Of a stretch of DNA of 64,000 nucleotides, positions 11,914 through 23,927 are shown in pieces. Each line of letters begins with the position of its first letter. Within the stretch, counting starts at the first letter, position 1. The DNA is taken from contig CAJFCJ010000010.1 in the NCBI GenBank assembly GCA_904063045.1, forward strand, positions 1,426,001 through 1,490,000. The letters are read 5' to 3'. Origin of the DNA: Dimorphilus gyrociliatus. Taxonomy: Eukaryota; Annelida; Polychaeta; Dinophilidae. Under the pieces are notes generated by a model. It made no database searches. It worked only from the letters and a program-made list of their open reading frames with translations, and had not been told where the DNA came from. Made by a program: the position numbers and the translations under genes.

Positions 11914-14157
11914 TTAATCATCTTTCCAACATCCGTTCAAATCTGGAACGACATCAATATTTTCTCTAGGCCTAAGTCGTTCAATCAAGAACAAAAAGAA
12001 AAAATGTAGAAGAATAACGGCCATAAAAAATGGTGATGCAACTTTTCCTAAATGAGAATATCTTCTGATTCTATTTGATAATATTTCATTTTCTTCATTT
12101 ATAATTCTATTATATATTTTAACTGTTCGTTCCGCAACATTCTCCCAAGTATATAATAGTGAAACTTGTCTATGCTGTTCCCAAGGATCCAAGATATTTC
12201 CGCTTATACGATTTTCTATAGCAGCCTCCAACGCCTCAATTAAACCTAGTTTTTAGAAAATAAAGATTATGATATGAAACTAATTAGACATGATATAGAC
12301 ACGCCCTCTATTAGGAATATTATGCATATATATAAAAGAATGATATTTTGCTATATAACTCGTTTAGAAGTACTTTTATAAGAATAAATTTTGAACAGAA
12401 TACTTAAGAAGGTAAATATATTACAAAACTTGAACAGTAACAGATAATACTTAAAGTAAGATTGAAGATGAAAAATCATACTTTTAGGATTAGGTTCGGC
12501 AAGATAAACCAAATGTTCTGGTAGAACTTCCGGTATACCACCAACTTTAGTTGTAACAACTTGTAAACTAGAAAAAATAAAGGGAAAATATGATAAAATA
12601 CTTAAATTTCTAACAAAAATCAATAGCAAAGAAATAGGAATTTTAGATTAGAAATAAAAAACAAACTCTAAGGAACCTCTCTAGACGCCCTCAGGTAAGA
12701 TATACTGCATACGCTAAACTACATAGAGAATATGCACTGTTTGTACTGTTTTATAACGACTTTTTATGACTGCTTGTGAGCAACAGATTGCTATTTGTCT
12801 TTCTATTTAGACTCGAATTTATAAGATATTCACAAAGATATATTAAAATTCGTATTAATATTATAATTATTATTGTTAAATTGAAAAAAGCAACTTACCC
12901 ACAACAAGCCCCTTCTACAATAGCAATGCAGAAAGCCTCTGTTAATGAGGTATTTAGGAAGATATGACCGCGATTGAGGACGCCATGTACTTGATCATGG
13001 TGAAGATTACCCAACATTTGAACTCTATCTTGTAATTTTTCTTGTTCTCTAACTTCTTCGAGAATTAATCTCTTTGCGCCGTCTCCACCTATAAAGAGAA
13101 GGATGTAACAGAATAACACTTGTAGATTTTACATTGGATTCATTTACGTTAATTTTACCTATAATAAAATCAACCTGAGGATATTTTTTACAAATGACTG
13201 GTAGGATGGCAGCCAATAGATCAGTGCCTTTTCTGTATACTAGTCTAGAAACCACAACAATTGTGACTGAAAAATATGGTACTCATTGTTAATAATAATA
13301 ATAATAATGACAATAATAAAGCAGCAACCCACTTTTATCGGAATTCCTATTTGAAGTATCTGGAACGAAGGAAGTAGCATCAACTGCATTAGGTATAACT
13401 GACACTTTATGTGGACTAATAGCTGCCCTTAATACTGTATTTTCTTTACTGAAAAAATAGAATACGGAAATAAAACTTACAGTACTTTATTTTAGAGTAT
13501 AGCTATTCTAATTATTTTGGTACCTGGTATGTGAGACGCAAATTACATGATTACATTCGGCTAAAGATACTTTGAGAACTTTATTCGTTAGAATTGAGCT
13601 GATATCGGCAAATCCAAAAAGAGAATGATCAGTAAAGACAGTTTTCAACTTCATTGCTTTAGCATGTAGCATAGCTTCGTGAGCAAGTGTTGAAAATGCC
13701 TATTGAACGTTTTCTTTGTAAGAATAGATAAAACTATGAAAAATCTTACCGAATGGCCATGCACAATGTCAATATTTTCTCTTATTAATATATTTCTGAT
13801 AAGGGGTAAGGTAAATACTACGGTTGGTAAGATACATTGATTATAAATAGGATGTATAGGTAAATAATATGTCTGAAAAAAGTTTTAAAGTTAGTTAAGC
13901 ATCCTGTCTAGATCTAAAAATACCTTAAGCCCGTTTGACAGGTACCTGACACCTGTCCTATCGCCATAAGCATGGGTGATGATTATGACTTTATGCCCTA
14001 GTGCCATGAGACATTGAGACAATGAATAAATATGACTCTCCACACCACCCATATTTGGATAAAAGAAATCAGACACCATACTAAGGGTTAAAGGAAATTA
14101 ATATAATCATAAACAACACAAAAAATGTATAGAAACTGACCATATCCGATGCTTCAT
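11914..14157 (-). CDS. PIGA: PIG-A, catalytic subunit of GPI-GlcNAc transferase
   Basis: About eight exons. The start codon at 14157 opens a five-codon first exon that splices to [20 protein letters not shown], the classic PIG-A opening. Further hallmarks are [33 protein letters not shown]-like [46 protein letters not shown] (the E-x7-E of GT4 glycosyltransferases), and [15 protein letters not shown]. The C-terminal exon has one hydrophobic segment ([19 protein letters not shown]) that anchors it in the ER with the active domain on the cytosolic side. The enzyme transfers GlcNAc from UDP-GlcNAc to phosphatidylinositol, the first step of GPI anchor synthesis. It is head-to-head with ANKRD49, with only 245 bases between start codons. 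The catalytic region is complete. Confidence 0.95.
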
Positions 14158-14402
14158 CTTCCTTGTGAAAGTTGTAAGATTAGTTATTTGAAGAGTTTTT
14201 TTTCTTCGAATTAAACAATCCAAGCGAAATCACTATGACTTGTTGGGTTAGGTGTTCCGCTAAATAGGAACCCGATGCAGAAGTTACCAGCAACACTTGT
14301 CCTGAACTTCACCAGTTATTGTTAGATGCGTGTATTAAAATCAAAAATTTACCGATGTCGTTGCAGTGTTTAAGCGAATAATGTGGTAAGATTAACACGA
14401 AT
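14158..14402. promoter_or_regulatory. Compact bidirectional promoter, PIG-A / ANKRD49
   Basis: 245 bases between two divergent start codons. No TATA box is evident on either side. It includes both 5' untranslated regions. Confidence 0.55.
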
Positions 14403-15506
14403 ATGGCCTCTGCACCGATAATGGACGCAGAAATTGATGAAGAAATTGAGAATGGTCCCATCTTTGATGAAGAGTTTTTAGAAAAAGTAATTATTTCACC
14501 ATTTCACAATTAATTTTATATATTTTCTGCATAGAGATTAATTACAGAAATTAAATATAGCCAATAAAAACAAGTATTATAATTCACCATGTTCATAATC
14601 TATAACGATATAACTGTTATAATTTATATATGTGAACATAATATTTATATAAATAACTATGTCATAAGGATCAACCATATAATACAATCAAATTGAAAGG
14701 ACTTATCAAAAATAGGCCAAACTATAAATCAAATTTGAATCTCCTTCTAATATATGTTTTTTCATGGGAAATTTAATAGGTAAAAGCTTGCAAGATAAAT
14801 AATCCGGATCAGTTTGTCAGCTTCTGGGAAATGGATGAAAATGATATAAATGAGGCCAGTGCAGAAGAAATTGAAAGTAAAATATAATCAGATTTTTTAG
14901 GTGAATAAAAGCTAAAATTAACATATGCTATTCTATTACTTTTTCCAGGTAATTCAGGCCTTATGCTTTTAAAGGCAGCTGAGAGTGGAAATAAGGAATT
15001 GGTTGAACGTTTATTGTCAAGCGACGATTCTGTTTTAAATTATCAAGATGCTGATGGTTATACAGCTCTACATAGAGCTTCCTATGAGGGGCATAGCGAC
15101 GTTCTTGAAGTATATATGACTATTAATATAACTAATTAGTGATCAATCAATAAATAATACTTTTTCTTCTTAGTTATTATTGAGCAAAGGAGCAAATATT
15201 GAATCACAGACAGCAGATCACTGGACGCCTTTGCATAGTGCCTGCAGATGGAATGAAGTCAAGAGTGTTACAGTCCTACTTCAGCACGGTGCCAATATTA
15301 ACTCTTTAACTTCTTCCAGTCAGACTCCTTTACACATAGCTGCAAATTTTTCAGAAAATTCCAAGGTTTTAGAATTACTCTTATCCCAACCGCATATTGA
15401 CATAAGCATTAAAAATAGCCTAGGAGAGACTGCAAAGGATATTTGTACCAGATGTAATCCATACGAATATTTATTTGACATGGCAATAAGGCATTCTGAA
15501 ATTTAA
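14403..15506 (+). CDS. ANKRD49: Ankyrin repeat protein ANKRD49
   Basis: Four exons: 14403-14486, about 14783-14870, about 14949-15109, and about 15175-15506. A short acidic N-terminus is followed by ankyrin repeats: LLKAAESGNKELVERLLSS, DADGYTALHRASYEGHSDV, TADHWTPLHSACRWNEV, and SQTPLHIAANF. The phrase WTPLHSACRWN and the C-terminal RCNPYEYLFDMA match vertebrate ANKRD49 closely, including the total length near 220 residues. ANKRD49 is a small nuclear/cytoplasmic ankyrin protein linked to spermatogenesis; its biochemical role is poorly known. It shares a promoter with PIG-A and is convergent with RER1. A generic ankyrin protein is the alternative, but the C-terminus argues for ANKRD49. Confidence 0.8.
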
Positions 15507-16112
15507 CTTAGATTTATTATTTTTCTTACAATTTTTTTAATACTTGAAATCTTTATTCACCGTAGAAAAGAAAAGAATAACAAATATATATATAGAAATG
15601 AAAATTGCATAACCAGTTTCTTCTTCTTTATTTTAAATTTTTTTTCTTGACAAAAATTTCATAACAATATATTTCAATTATTTATCATATTAAGATATTA
15701 GCATTTATGGCTTACATCAAACAAAGAGTAAGAATCAGTATTTAAAGCTTGAATATAATCGTTTCTTTCGAATACACGAATTTTAACTACTGCACATATG
15801 TGTACAGTATTATTATTTTATATATACAGTATATGTTAGCATTGACCTCATTGTTTATAATTTATGCAACTATATTTTTTAATATTTTTAATATTAATTA
15901 AATTGTATCAGTAACACTAAATTCATTGATTCAAATTCCTTGTTAGATTTATTTTCCCTTTCCTTATTCACTCGCTTTTTCCCCCTTTGTTAACATTTGA
16001 GAATAAGAAGAGATACTTTTTTTGACATTAATCATTTCATAATTTGTATTCGATGAAATCGAAAAATACCACTATATATACAAAAAAAACTGTTCAAAGA
16101 AGGGAAACAAGT
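15507..16112. other. Intergenic between convergent ANKRD49 and RER1
   Basis: AT-rich 3' untranslated sequence of both genes. No exon-like segment seen. Confidence 0.6.
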
Positions 16113-16839
16113 TCACTTTGTAGCCTGGGCGAATGAATTTGGTGCACCGGGAGGAGCGTTCGATTTGCTCTTGTACACAGCTTTTCCATGAGTAAATGGA
16201 ATATACTTATACTTAAGCATATGCTTAATTTGTCGTTTCATAGTTAGGAAAAATAGTAAGAAAAAGTACATAACCAAAATTGGCCAAAACACTGGTATGT
16301 TCAGAGCATCAAAACAAGTACAAATCATAGCGATTACTACTGCTTTTGTTGCCGAGTACCAAAATTTAAATTCAGGCAGTCTTCGCATGAAAGGTCGAAA
16401 CTCTTCGCCAGATTTTGTTGGAAGCGAAGGCCCATCATCTGTTACAGTTAATAAGTACAGTTTAGATAGGTTATCTTAATGTAAGAGAAATAGTAATCAC
16501 TTAGACTTACCTTCAATATCCTGAGTTGCAGGATCGACTTTGGGTGATAAGAAAGCGATAAAGAGGTTCAATAAGTAAATTCCTAAACCATAAGTTATTA
16601 TGTACCATCCCTGAAAGGTCATCACAGATTATTCGCCATAATAAAATAAGATCTAACAAATTTACCTCTAAAAAGACAACTCGAATAATGTACGTGATTG
16701 ATAACGCGATCCAGAATGCCCACCGTCCAGTGGCGTAAGGCGTAATTTTATCTAAATAGTACTGATGTAGTTCTTTCAATCTCCTAAAAGGCCTGAGTAA
16801 TGGACTCGGCTGTGAAGTCTCTGCTGCAGCAGTGTCCAT
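16113..16839 (-). CDS. RER1: RER1, ER retrieval receptor of the early Golgi
   Basis: Three exons, about 16839-16667, 16612-16512 and 16439-16113. The protein matches RER1 end to end: [20 protein letters not shown] at the N-terminus, the middle exon [19 protein letters not shown], then [32 protein letters not shown] and [20 protein letters not shown]. It has the four hydrophobic segments of the family. RER1 sits in cis-Golgi membranes and returns escaped ER membrane proteins and unassembled subunits by COPI vesicles. The tail is slightly longer and more polar than in mammals. It is divergent from the Bmt2 gene, 240 bases between start codons. Confidence 0.96.
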
Positions 16840-17079
16840 ATTCTTTAATTTCTAACTAGATTACTTTTATGTCTAGAAGTAGTGAATTATCCAATTATTG
16901 ATGACTGGAAAAAACCTTCAAGTGGCTCCTCCAGTGAGCTTTAATTCAAAAGAGAGATTTATTAAAATTACTCTGCTGAGTGTTGACAGCCACGTCCTTG
17001 TATACTTCCGTTTCCGCTTCTATCGAAAATAGTCTTAATTCACAGTGTCCGTGCCTTTAACTCTTTTACTCTAATATCA
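16840..17079. promoter_or_regulatory. Bidirectional promoter, RER1 / Bmt2
   Basis: 240 bases between divergent start codons. It holds ACTTCCGTTTCCGC at 17004-17017, which contains ETS-like TTCCG cores. Confidence 0.5.
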
Positions 17080-18116
17080 ATGACGAAAAACAGGAAAAAT
17101 CGGAGTAAAAAGTCTATAACAAAAATTCCAATAACTCGAAAGTAAATTAAATATATTACTTTACCTGATGTCAATTTTTTTTAAATGATAATTTCATTTT
17201 TAAAAGGGAATTTAAAAAGAATAGAAACACGATATCAAAATTTCACGATATTGTTAAGAAACACGATAATCTAAATTCAAATTTTACTTTAAAGAAAAGT
17301 ATAGAATTTGACAAATACCAAGCAGAATCTTCCAGGGGTGAAAATCTACACGGAAATTTCAATTGTTCGCGATGGGTAGTTGGAATACTTGATGAACTTT
17401 CTCTTCTAAATACGGTGAATGTTCTAAAAATGAAATTGCCTAATGTCATAATGTTAATATCAAATTTACATAATTACAGGAAAAAAAGCTTAATTTGTTA
17501 GATGTTGGAGCTTTAAATATTAATTATAAAAAACAAAAAGATACAATCAATTTAACAGCCATCGACTTAAATCCACAACATTCGTTCGTTCAAAAAGCAG
17601 ACTTCCTTACCTTTAAAGTAAAACTATAGATTTATTTTTAACAAATAATGCGTTAAACGAACAAAATCTCTTTGAAAATATTTCTAGAAAGATGAAAAAT
17701 GCATTTATGATTGTATAGTGTTGAGTTTAGTGCTCAATTTTACTGGAAACGCTAGGAAGAGGGGGCAAATGTTATTAAGGGCAAACCGATTATGTGTAAA
17801 AGATGGTCTGGTGTTCGTAAGTACTTAAAATATTCTATTATATATATATATATATATTAAATATTTATTACGTTTATAAATACAGATTATATTGCCAAAA
17901 CCTTGTTTGTATAACAGTCGTTATACAACTGAAGAGTCTTTTACGGATGTCCTTAAAAGTATTGGTTTCAACATTGAAAAGACTCATTCCAGTGACAAAC
18001 TATGGTATTGTTATGCAAAAAAAGTATGCGAATATGGTAAAAAAATTCAATCATTCAAAAAGATTGAATTAGTTAAAGGCAAGAATAGAAATAATTTTTC
18101 CATACTTCTTAAATGA
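17080..18116 (+). CDS. Bmt2-type 25S/28S rRNA adenine-N1 methyltransferase
   Basis: Five exons. Exon 1 (17080-about 17141) is very basic (MTKNRKNRSKKSITK), as in the nucleolar yeast enzyme. Exon 2 gives ISKFHDIVKKHDNL and CSRWVVGIL. Exon 3 carries the SAM-binding motif LLDVGALN, then AIDLNPQHSFVQKADFL. Exon 4 has YDCIVLSLVLNFTGNARKRG. The last exon opens IILPKPCLYNSRYTTEE and ends at 18116. These blocks follow yeast Bmt2, which makes m1A in the large-subunit rRNA, in order and spacing. Vertebrates keep a distant relative, SAMTOR, an mTORC1-linked SAM sensor; this protein looks nearer to the fungal enzyme, especially at LPxPCxxNSRY. It is convergent with the kinase gene (76 bases). Confidence 0.82.
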
Positions 18117-18192
18117 TTTGTTTGTTATAAAAAGTGTTTAAATAGATTATAATTAAATTAATGAAAATCTTTACTTCGTTTTTAGTTAACAA

Positions 18193-19511
18193 CTAAATTG
18201 AATTAAATATTATTTCAAGCTCTTTTGATATCCATAAAGTTGATGGTCGAGCTCTAGGATCTCGTTTTCTACATAAATCTATTAATTCTTCTATCTTTCC
18301 AATTTGAATTCTCATACTTTTATATATTTTATTTATTATATTACCGAAACTATAAACATCGGAACACGGTCCGCATTGACCATAGTATACAGTTTCTGGT
18401 GCAACTTGACGATACTCTGATAGATATTCCTCTTCAGTCAAATTACCTAAATCAAATTTTGCTCTTTGATGTCCGTACGTGGCGTGACCCAAGTCTACGA
18501 TATAAGTACACCATCCATTCACTTCCTTTCTAAGTAAGATGTTATCCGCTTTTAAATCATTTACGTAAACGCTTCTATGATGAATTGCAGCTAAAGCGCT
18601 TATAATATGTAAAAGAATCGCTACTAGATCTCTGTCAGTAAACGGTAGTCTTGATCCTTTTTGGAAAGCCCTCTTACCCAATCTTAATAGTTGATAGAGA
18701 GTTAAACTTTTCAAATTGTTCTCATTTCCAATAAATTCTGATACGAGAGCTAAACTATGGAACTTCTCATTAGATTCTATTTTTGCCAAGCCAAAGAATT
18801 CTGGACAAGGTGTTCCATGAATTCTAGATAGCTGACTATTGAAGGATGCTTCTTTTATTATATCGTTTATCGAAGCTACATTTTTCCTAATAAACTTAAC
18901 AGCAACCTTGAAAAGCGCGTTGTTAAGAAAAGTTGACATCAAATTAGTTAAAATTAATATAATTATGTTTTCTTTTCTCAATTACGCACTAAACGCCTTA
19001 TATTATTATTGAGTGCAGCCAAAAAAACTGTTCCGAAGCAGCCACTTCCTAATTGAACAGGTTTTCCATCATTACAAACTGGCTCGATCATATGACTATT
19101 AATGAAATTAGGTACAGAAGGCGTAAAAAATTCTAATGAATACTTTTCCGAGTTCATTAACTTCCTTAATTCTTGAGTAAGCTTACTAGGCGAATTAAAA
19201 GTTAATAAGCGATTGATAGCACTTGTTTCTGATTTTAGTGAATTTTCTTCTTCAGTCGATCCATTTGGGTCTTTGAATTCGATATCAGATCCCTTCTTGA
19301 AGTCATATTGCAAAAGTTGATAACTTTTGGGAACCAGTTCTCCTGCTCCGGAAATCTTCGTAGGAGCCTGAGGATATAATCGAAGGAGGTGGTCCATAAA
19401 GGTAGATGGTTGTGATTTGTTTTTATCATGCATACATCTATTCGCTTTATGAAGAACGGAATGAGGTGCTCCTGTCAGGTATTGAAACTGAACACCTCTA
19501 TTATCCATCAC
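18193..19511 (-). CDS. Protein kinase of non-RD type, family unclear
   Basis: Two exons joined near 18998 and 18920; the splice restores the usual kinase spacing from glycine loop (QLGSGCFGTVFLA) to VAVKFI with the ATP-binding lysine. Other catalytic parts are present: alpha-C glutamate (IIKEASFNSQL), catalytic loop YVNDLKADNILL, VDLGHA in place of DFG, VAPETVYYG and SDVYSFG. The arginine of HRD is replaced by N, so activation-loop phosphorylation may not be needed. D, K and N of the loop are kept, so activity is likely. About 150 residues of unrecognised, disordered sequence precede the kinase domain. Kinases with NDLK loops are expanded in some marine invertebrates (from memory). I cannot assign a subfamily or substrate. 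Confidence 0.8.
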
Positions 19512-20262
19512 TCTATAATGATATACATATTAAATTTAATTATTTGATAACTTTATGAATTACTAACCTAATGAAAATGATTTTTTTTAAATATTTAATC
19601 TACATCATATTATGTCATTTTTTATCAATTGATATAGTTTAGACTTATCGCTGTCCTCATTATTTGTCACCAATGACGCAAGTACTAAGCTTCTACATGT
19701 AAGCCTAACCCTGACATAGTACATTTGAAAATTAAACTTCTTTGCAATTAAAAGTTTAGCCAGAATTGAAAAAAGAAACTAAAAATATATATTCGAATGA
19801 AATATTTTACTTTCAAAGGTCATATGGCCGGCTAAATTTAGTTTTTACTGTTTAAAATGATTGCAATATCGGCAAGAAATCTATTTGAGCCAATTATATT
19901 AATACTTAATGTTGTATTTTAAAATAATATATAATTTTTTCTTATTAGATAAATAATTTGAGATTTATTGATCTGGTTACACGCACTTTCGGGTAAAGTT
20001 GCGCAAGATTTTTAGATATTCAGAATATCGCTCATAGGGAACAATTACGAATGATTTAACATTATTTTAAATCAGTAAAGGTACATATTTTAAATGTTAT
20101 AGCGGAATCGTGTTCATTTAATATGTAAAATGATTATTAAGAGCATATGGCAAGTACCAATAAGCAAGTTCCACAATTTGTTACACAACCATAGCAGCTC
20201 AGCAGCGAATGTTTACTGAGGGGTGGCTGGACGGATATTCGTTTCAGTGCTGTCATCTTAAG
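19512..20262. other. Divergent spacer, kinase / ST7
   Basis: 751 bases with both promoters. AT-rich except just before ST7. No exon is supported. An ATG at 20209 is in frame with ST7, but the family start is the one at 20263. Confidence 0.55.
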
Positions 20263-23003
20263 ATGGCTGAGTCGTCTGGCAGTATTTTTGAGAAAATCAA
20301 GTCTTGGGTTGCTTGGTCTTGGGCTTATTTATGGACTGTATGGTTTGCTCTGCTTGTTTTTATTGTTTACATCCTTCGTGGGCCGTTAAAATTGAATGAA
20401 AATCTTGGTTATGGTATGTTTTGTTTTTCATATATGCTGGTAGCAGACGGATAGTACCAGATCGAACGTTTTACTCTTAATTTGTGGCTTCTAATTAATG
20501 AATTAATACTTTTTAATTTACAGCTACGATGTTTTTAAATACATTAACGCCTAAATTCTATGTTGCACTTACTGGGACATCTTCCCTCATTTCTGGTCTC
20601 ATATTGGTAAGTAAAATTATTTAAAGAACTAATTGATCAGTTATTAGGTAGTATTTTTTAAATAATTTTCACCGTCGTACACACTATTAAAGCAAGCTAT
20701 TAGAGAAAAGTGATGCTATTTGTTTATTTTTATGCATCTTTTACCTGATTAAAAGATGACTATTTAAATTATGATCTTAATTCTTTGGGAAATTATAGAA
20801 TACTTTGAAAAGTTAAAAGTTTAGCCTAGATAGTAGGGAAAGTTTTCTTGTAAACAATATAAACTATATTTTTAGTGGGAAAATATTTAAGCTTAGTGAA
20901 ATTTAGCCTAACCTTGTATAAATATATACATTTTAATGGAAGATTTTTCATAAAAGCGAGATATGATATAGATTCTCATTTTTCTGAGGCAAAGATAAAC
21001 AAGTTCATATAATTTAATTAAATATTATCTTCCTTGCAGATATTTGAATGGTGGTATTTCAAAAAATATGGCACATCTTTCATAGAACATATTTCCCTTA
21101 ATCATATTTCTCCATTACTCGGTGGATCCGATATTCCAGAAGATACCATTACATCTAACGGTTCAGTGATTACACCAAACGGTAATTGCGCGCAGCCTCA
21201 GCAATCTGTTCCAGAATGTAAAGTGTGGAGAAATCCTTTAAATTTATTTCGTGGTTCCGAATATAGGAGATTTACAATGACGAAAAATAAAGAGCCATTA
21301 ACTTATTACGATATGAATCTCTCTGCTCAGGATCACCAGACGTTCTTCACCTGTGAATATGATGCTGGCAAACCAGAATATGAGGTTAACATTATATAGC
21401 AGACTTCATACATATAATACCGCAGCAATATACTATCAGATTCTAAAGTATACAACATATATTTTATGCAAGTTTTATAGCAAAAACTATCATTGTAGGA
21501 TTAAATTACCTTTTCCTGAAAATTCTGTACCTGGGTTCGAATCTTGCAATCTTTTAACTTTCTAATGATAAAACCTCTAAAGTTAGTTTTTAGATCAATA
21601 GATAATTTTTTTTCTTGTTCTAATAACAAAAATATTGCTGGCCTACTTATACTTTTTATGCTTTTTTTCTACCTTTAAGACAAAAAAAACATCAATTTTT
21701 GTTTGCTTTTCTTAAAAACTCATAGAAAAATTTTTGTAATCCTCCTCAAGTACCTGCTAAAAGTTATAAATAATAAAATTGCAATTAATTTTACACTTTG
21801 TTTACCCTTTCGTTCAGGTAATGCAGCGAGCTTGGAGAGAGAGAAATCCTGAGGCTAGGATAAAAGCTGCTAATGAAGCTTTAGAGAAAAGTCCGGATTG
21901 TGCTCCAGCTATGATATTATTAGCAGAGGAAGATTGTTCAACTACACTAGAGTGCGAAAAAATGCTTAAGCAGGCGTTTAAATCAGCAGAAACTAGCTAT
22001 AAGAAAAGTCACCAACAGCAGAATCAAGGTCTACAATTTGAGAATTTACATAGGCGAGATACTAATGTGTTAATTTATGTTAAGAGACGATTAGCTATGT
22101 GTGCCCGCCGTTTGGGCAAAACAAAAGAAGCTGTTAAAATGATAAGAGAACTTATGAAAGAATTCCCTTTATTTAATTTATTCAATCTCCATGAGAATCT
22201 AATAGAAGCTTTGCTTGAATTGCAAGCTTATGCCGACGTACAAGCTGTGTTGGCTAAATACGATGACATTAATTTACCTAAGTCGGCAGCAATTTGCTAT
22301 ACAGCGGCACTACTCAAAGCCCGCCAAGTGGCGGATAAATTCTCGCCAGATTCCGCTTCTAAGCGAGGTCTAACTGCCCAGGAGATGAGTGCAGTTGAAG
22401 CAATTCACAGGGCAGTTGAATTTAATCCACATGTGCCGAAGTATTTGCTTGAAATGAAGGGCTTAATATTACCCCCAGAACACATATTAAAACGGGGAGA
22501 TTCCGAGGCTATAGCTTATGCCTTCTTTCATTTGCATCATTGGAAGCGAATTGATGGCGCTTTAAATTTGTTGCATTGTACTTGGGAAGGTACTTTTCGG
22601 ATGATTCCTTATCCTCTAGAAAAGGGACACCTTTTCTATCCATACCCAACTTGTACGGAGAATGCGGACAAGGAATTATTGCCCAGTAAGCACACATTCT
22701 ATATACCTTCCCCTCTTCCTTTCTCGAAATATTCTTTGTTATTAATCGACTTATAAAAACCTTTCAGACTTCCACGATCTATCGGTATATCCGAAAAAAG
22801 AACTTCCCTTCTTTATACTCTTCACTGCTGGATTGTGTTCCTTCACAGCCCTCCTAGCTCTATTAACGCACCAGTACCCTGAACCAATGGGTTACATGGC
22901 GAAAACAATAGTTGGTTGGTTATACATGATAGTTATGTATATAGTGGAGAAAATGGAGGCAATGTTACCTTCAAATATTATCAGGCAATTGTCGCGTATA
23001 TAA
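20263..23003 (+). CDS. ST7: ST7 (suppressor of tumorigenicity 7) membrane protein
   Basis: Five exons: 20263-20413, 20523-20607, about 21041-21383, about 21819-22687 and about 22768-23003. The start was chosen because [20 protein letters not shown] aligns with the ST7 N-terminus; an upstream in-frame ATG at 20209 is unlike the family. Two membrane segments follow ([28 protein letters not shown]), then [17 protein letters not shown] and a long TPR-like region: [74 protein letters not shown]. The last exon has a third hydrophobic segment ([19 protein letters not shown]). ST7 is an integral membrane protein conserved in animals, with a reported tie to extracellular-matrix and LDL-receptor-type genes. 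The segment inserted in some human isoforms before the repeats is absent. Confidence 0.95.
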
Positions 23004-23431
23004 TTACAGACAGAAACAATAAGAAGAAGGAAAAGTTAATACAAAAGATGTTGATAGATTTCCAGGGCGTAAGAACGCCCAAATCGATCTGAATAGATTT
23101 AGAATATCGTTAATTGTGTATGTAGCTTTTTTTTCTTCGTTTTTTGGGAAGTTATACCTTTATTAGGAGAGAATTTTCCAAAGTCAAAATACAAAACGTT
23201 ACTAAAAACCTATATTTTTTTCCATTTTACTTATTTACTACTAATCTATTTTATATTTTCAAATTCATTGAATTTTTCAATATTTATATATTTTTATATA
23301 TATACACTTTATATATATATACAATTATTTATATTTATATCTTTTCATATTCAAGAAGTATTGGAAATCATTTTTTTTTAAGAGTTATCAAGTTTACTAT
23401 TACATGATAAATATTGTTGAAGAATAATAAG
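23004..23431. other. Intergenic between convergent ST7 and eIF5A copy 1
   Basis: 3' untranslated, strongly T/A-rich with TATATA tracts near 23290-23340. The 23144-23407 frame is low-complexity and not convincing. Confidence 0.55.
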
Positions 23432-23927
23432 TTAGTTTTTTATCTTTTTTACTGCAACTATAGCTTCTTGATTCATTGCATTTAGAACTGTAATTTTCAG
23501 CTGATCTTCATTTTCGAACATATTAGACATTTTCTTTCCAATATCATTCTTAGGTAGCTGCATTTCAGGGAAAGATCCATCCTTTTCAATAACAACTATT
23601 TCATCACTAACTGAAATAACCTGCCAAGTATACAATAATTATTAATTATTACCTATTTTAATTTTAATGATATTTTACCTCATATTCATTTTTGGACATT
23701 TCTGGCGCCTTCATCATATGCTTTGCTGGACAGCAATCCTCATACTTCTTACCAGTAAACACGTCCAAACCAACGAAAACGAGCTTAGCAGGTCCGTGTT
23801 TTCCCGGCTGAGATCTAACAATCTGGACAATTTTACATGGTTTATCATGTAGCAGAGCATATTGCCCAATTCTTAAAGTATTTGCCTGAATTGGATAATA
23901 TAAACTGGAATCCAAAGACTTTGCCAT
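23432..23927 (-). CDS. Divergent eIF5A paralogue (hypusine loop kept)
   Basis: Two exons, 23927-about 23679 and about 23621-23432. The order matches eIF5A: PIQANTLRIGQYALLHDKPC, then the hypusine loop QPGKHGPAK, VFVGLDVFTGKKYEDCCPAK, and the OB-fold end KITVLNAMNQEAIVAVKK. eIF5A carries the unusual residue hypusine on one lysine and relieves ribosome stalling, mainly at polyproline. The modified lysine and its G-K-H-G neighbours are kept, but the usual [12 protein letters not shown] is changed at several places (K to Q, T to P, H to P). The intron falls at the same place as in the conventional copy at 28281-28921, so the two arose by DNA-level duplication, not retrocopying. A 5' splice site upstream (near 23970) suggests a non-coding first exon. 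It may be tissue-specialised. Confidence 0.88.

Noticed and set aside
21525-21545. GGTTCGAATCTTG resembling a tRNA T-arm
   Set aside because: No acceptor stem, D-arm or anticodon arm can be formed upstream; it lies in an ST7 intron.
23144-23407. Plus-strand frame of 87 residues, I/Y/F-rich
   Set aside because: Built on TATATA microsatellite after the ST7 stop codon.
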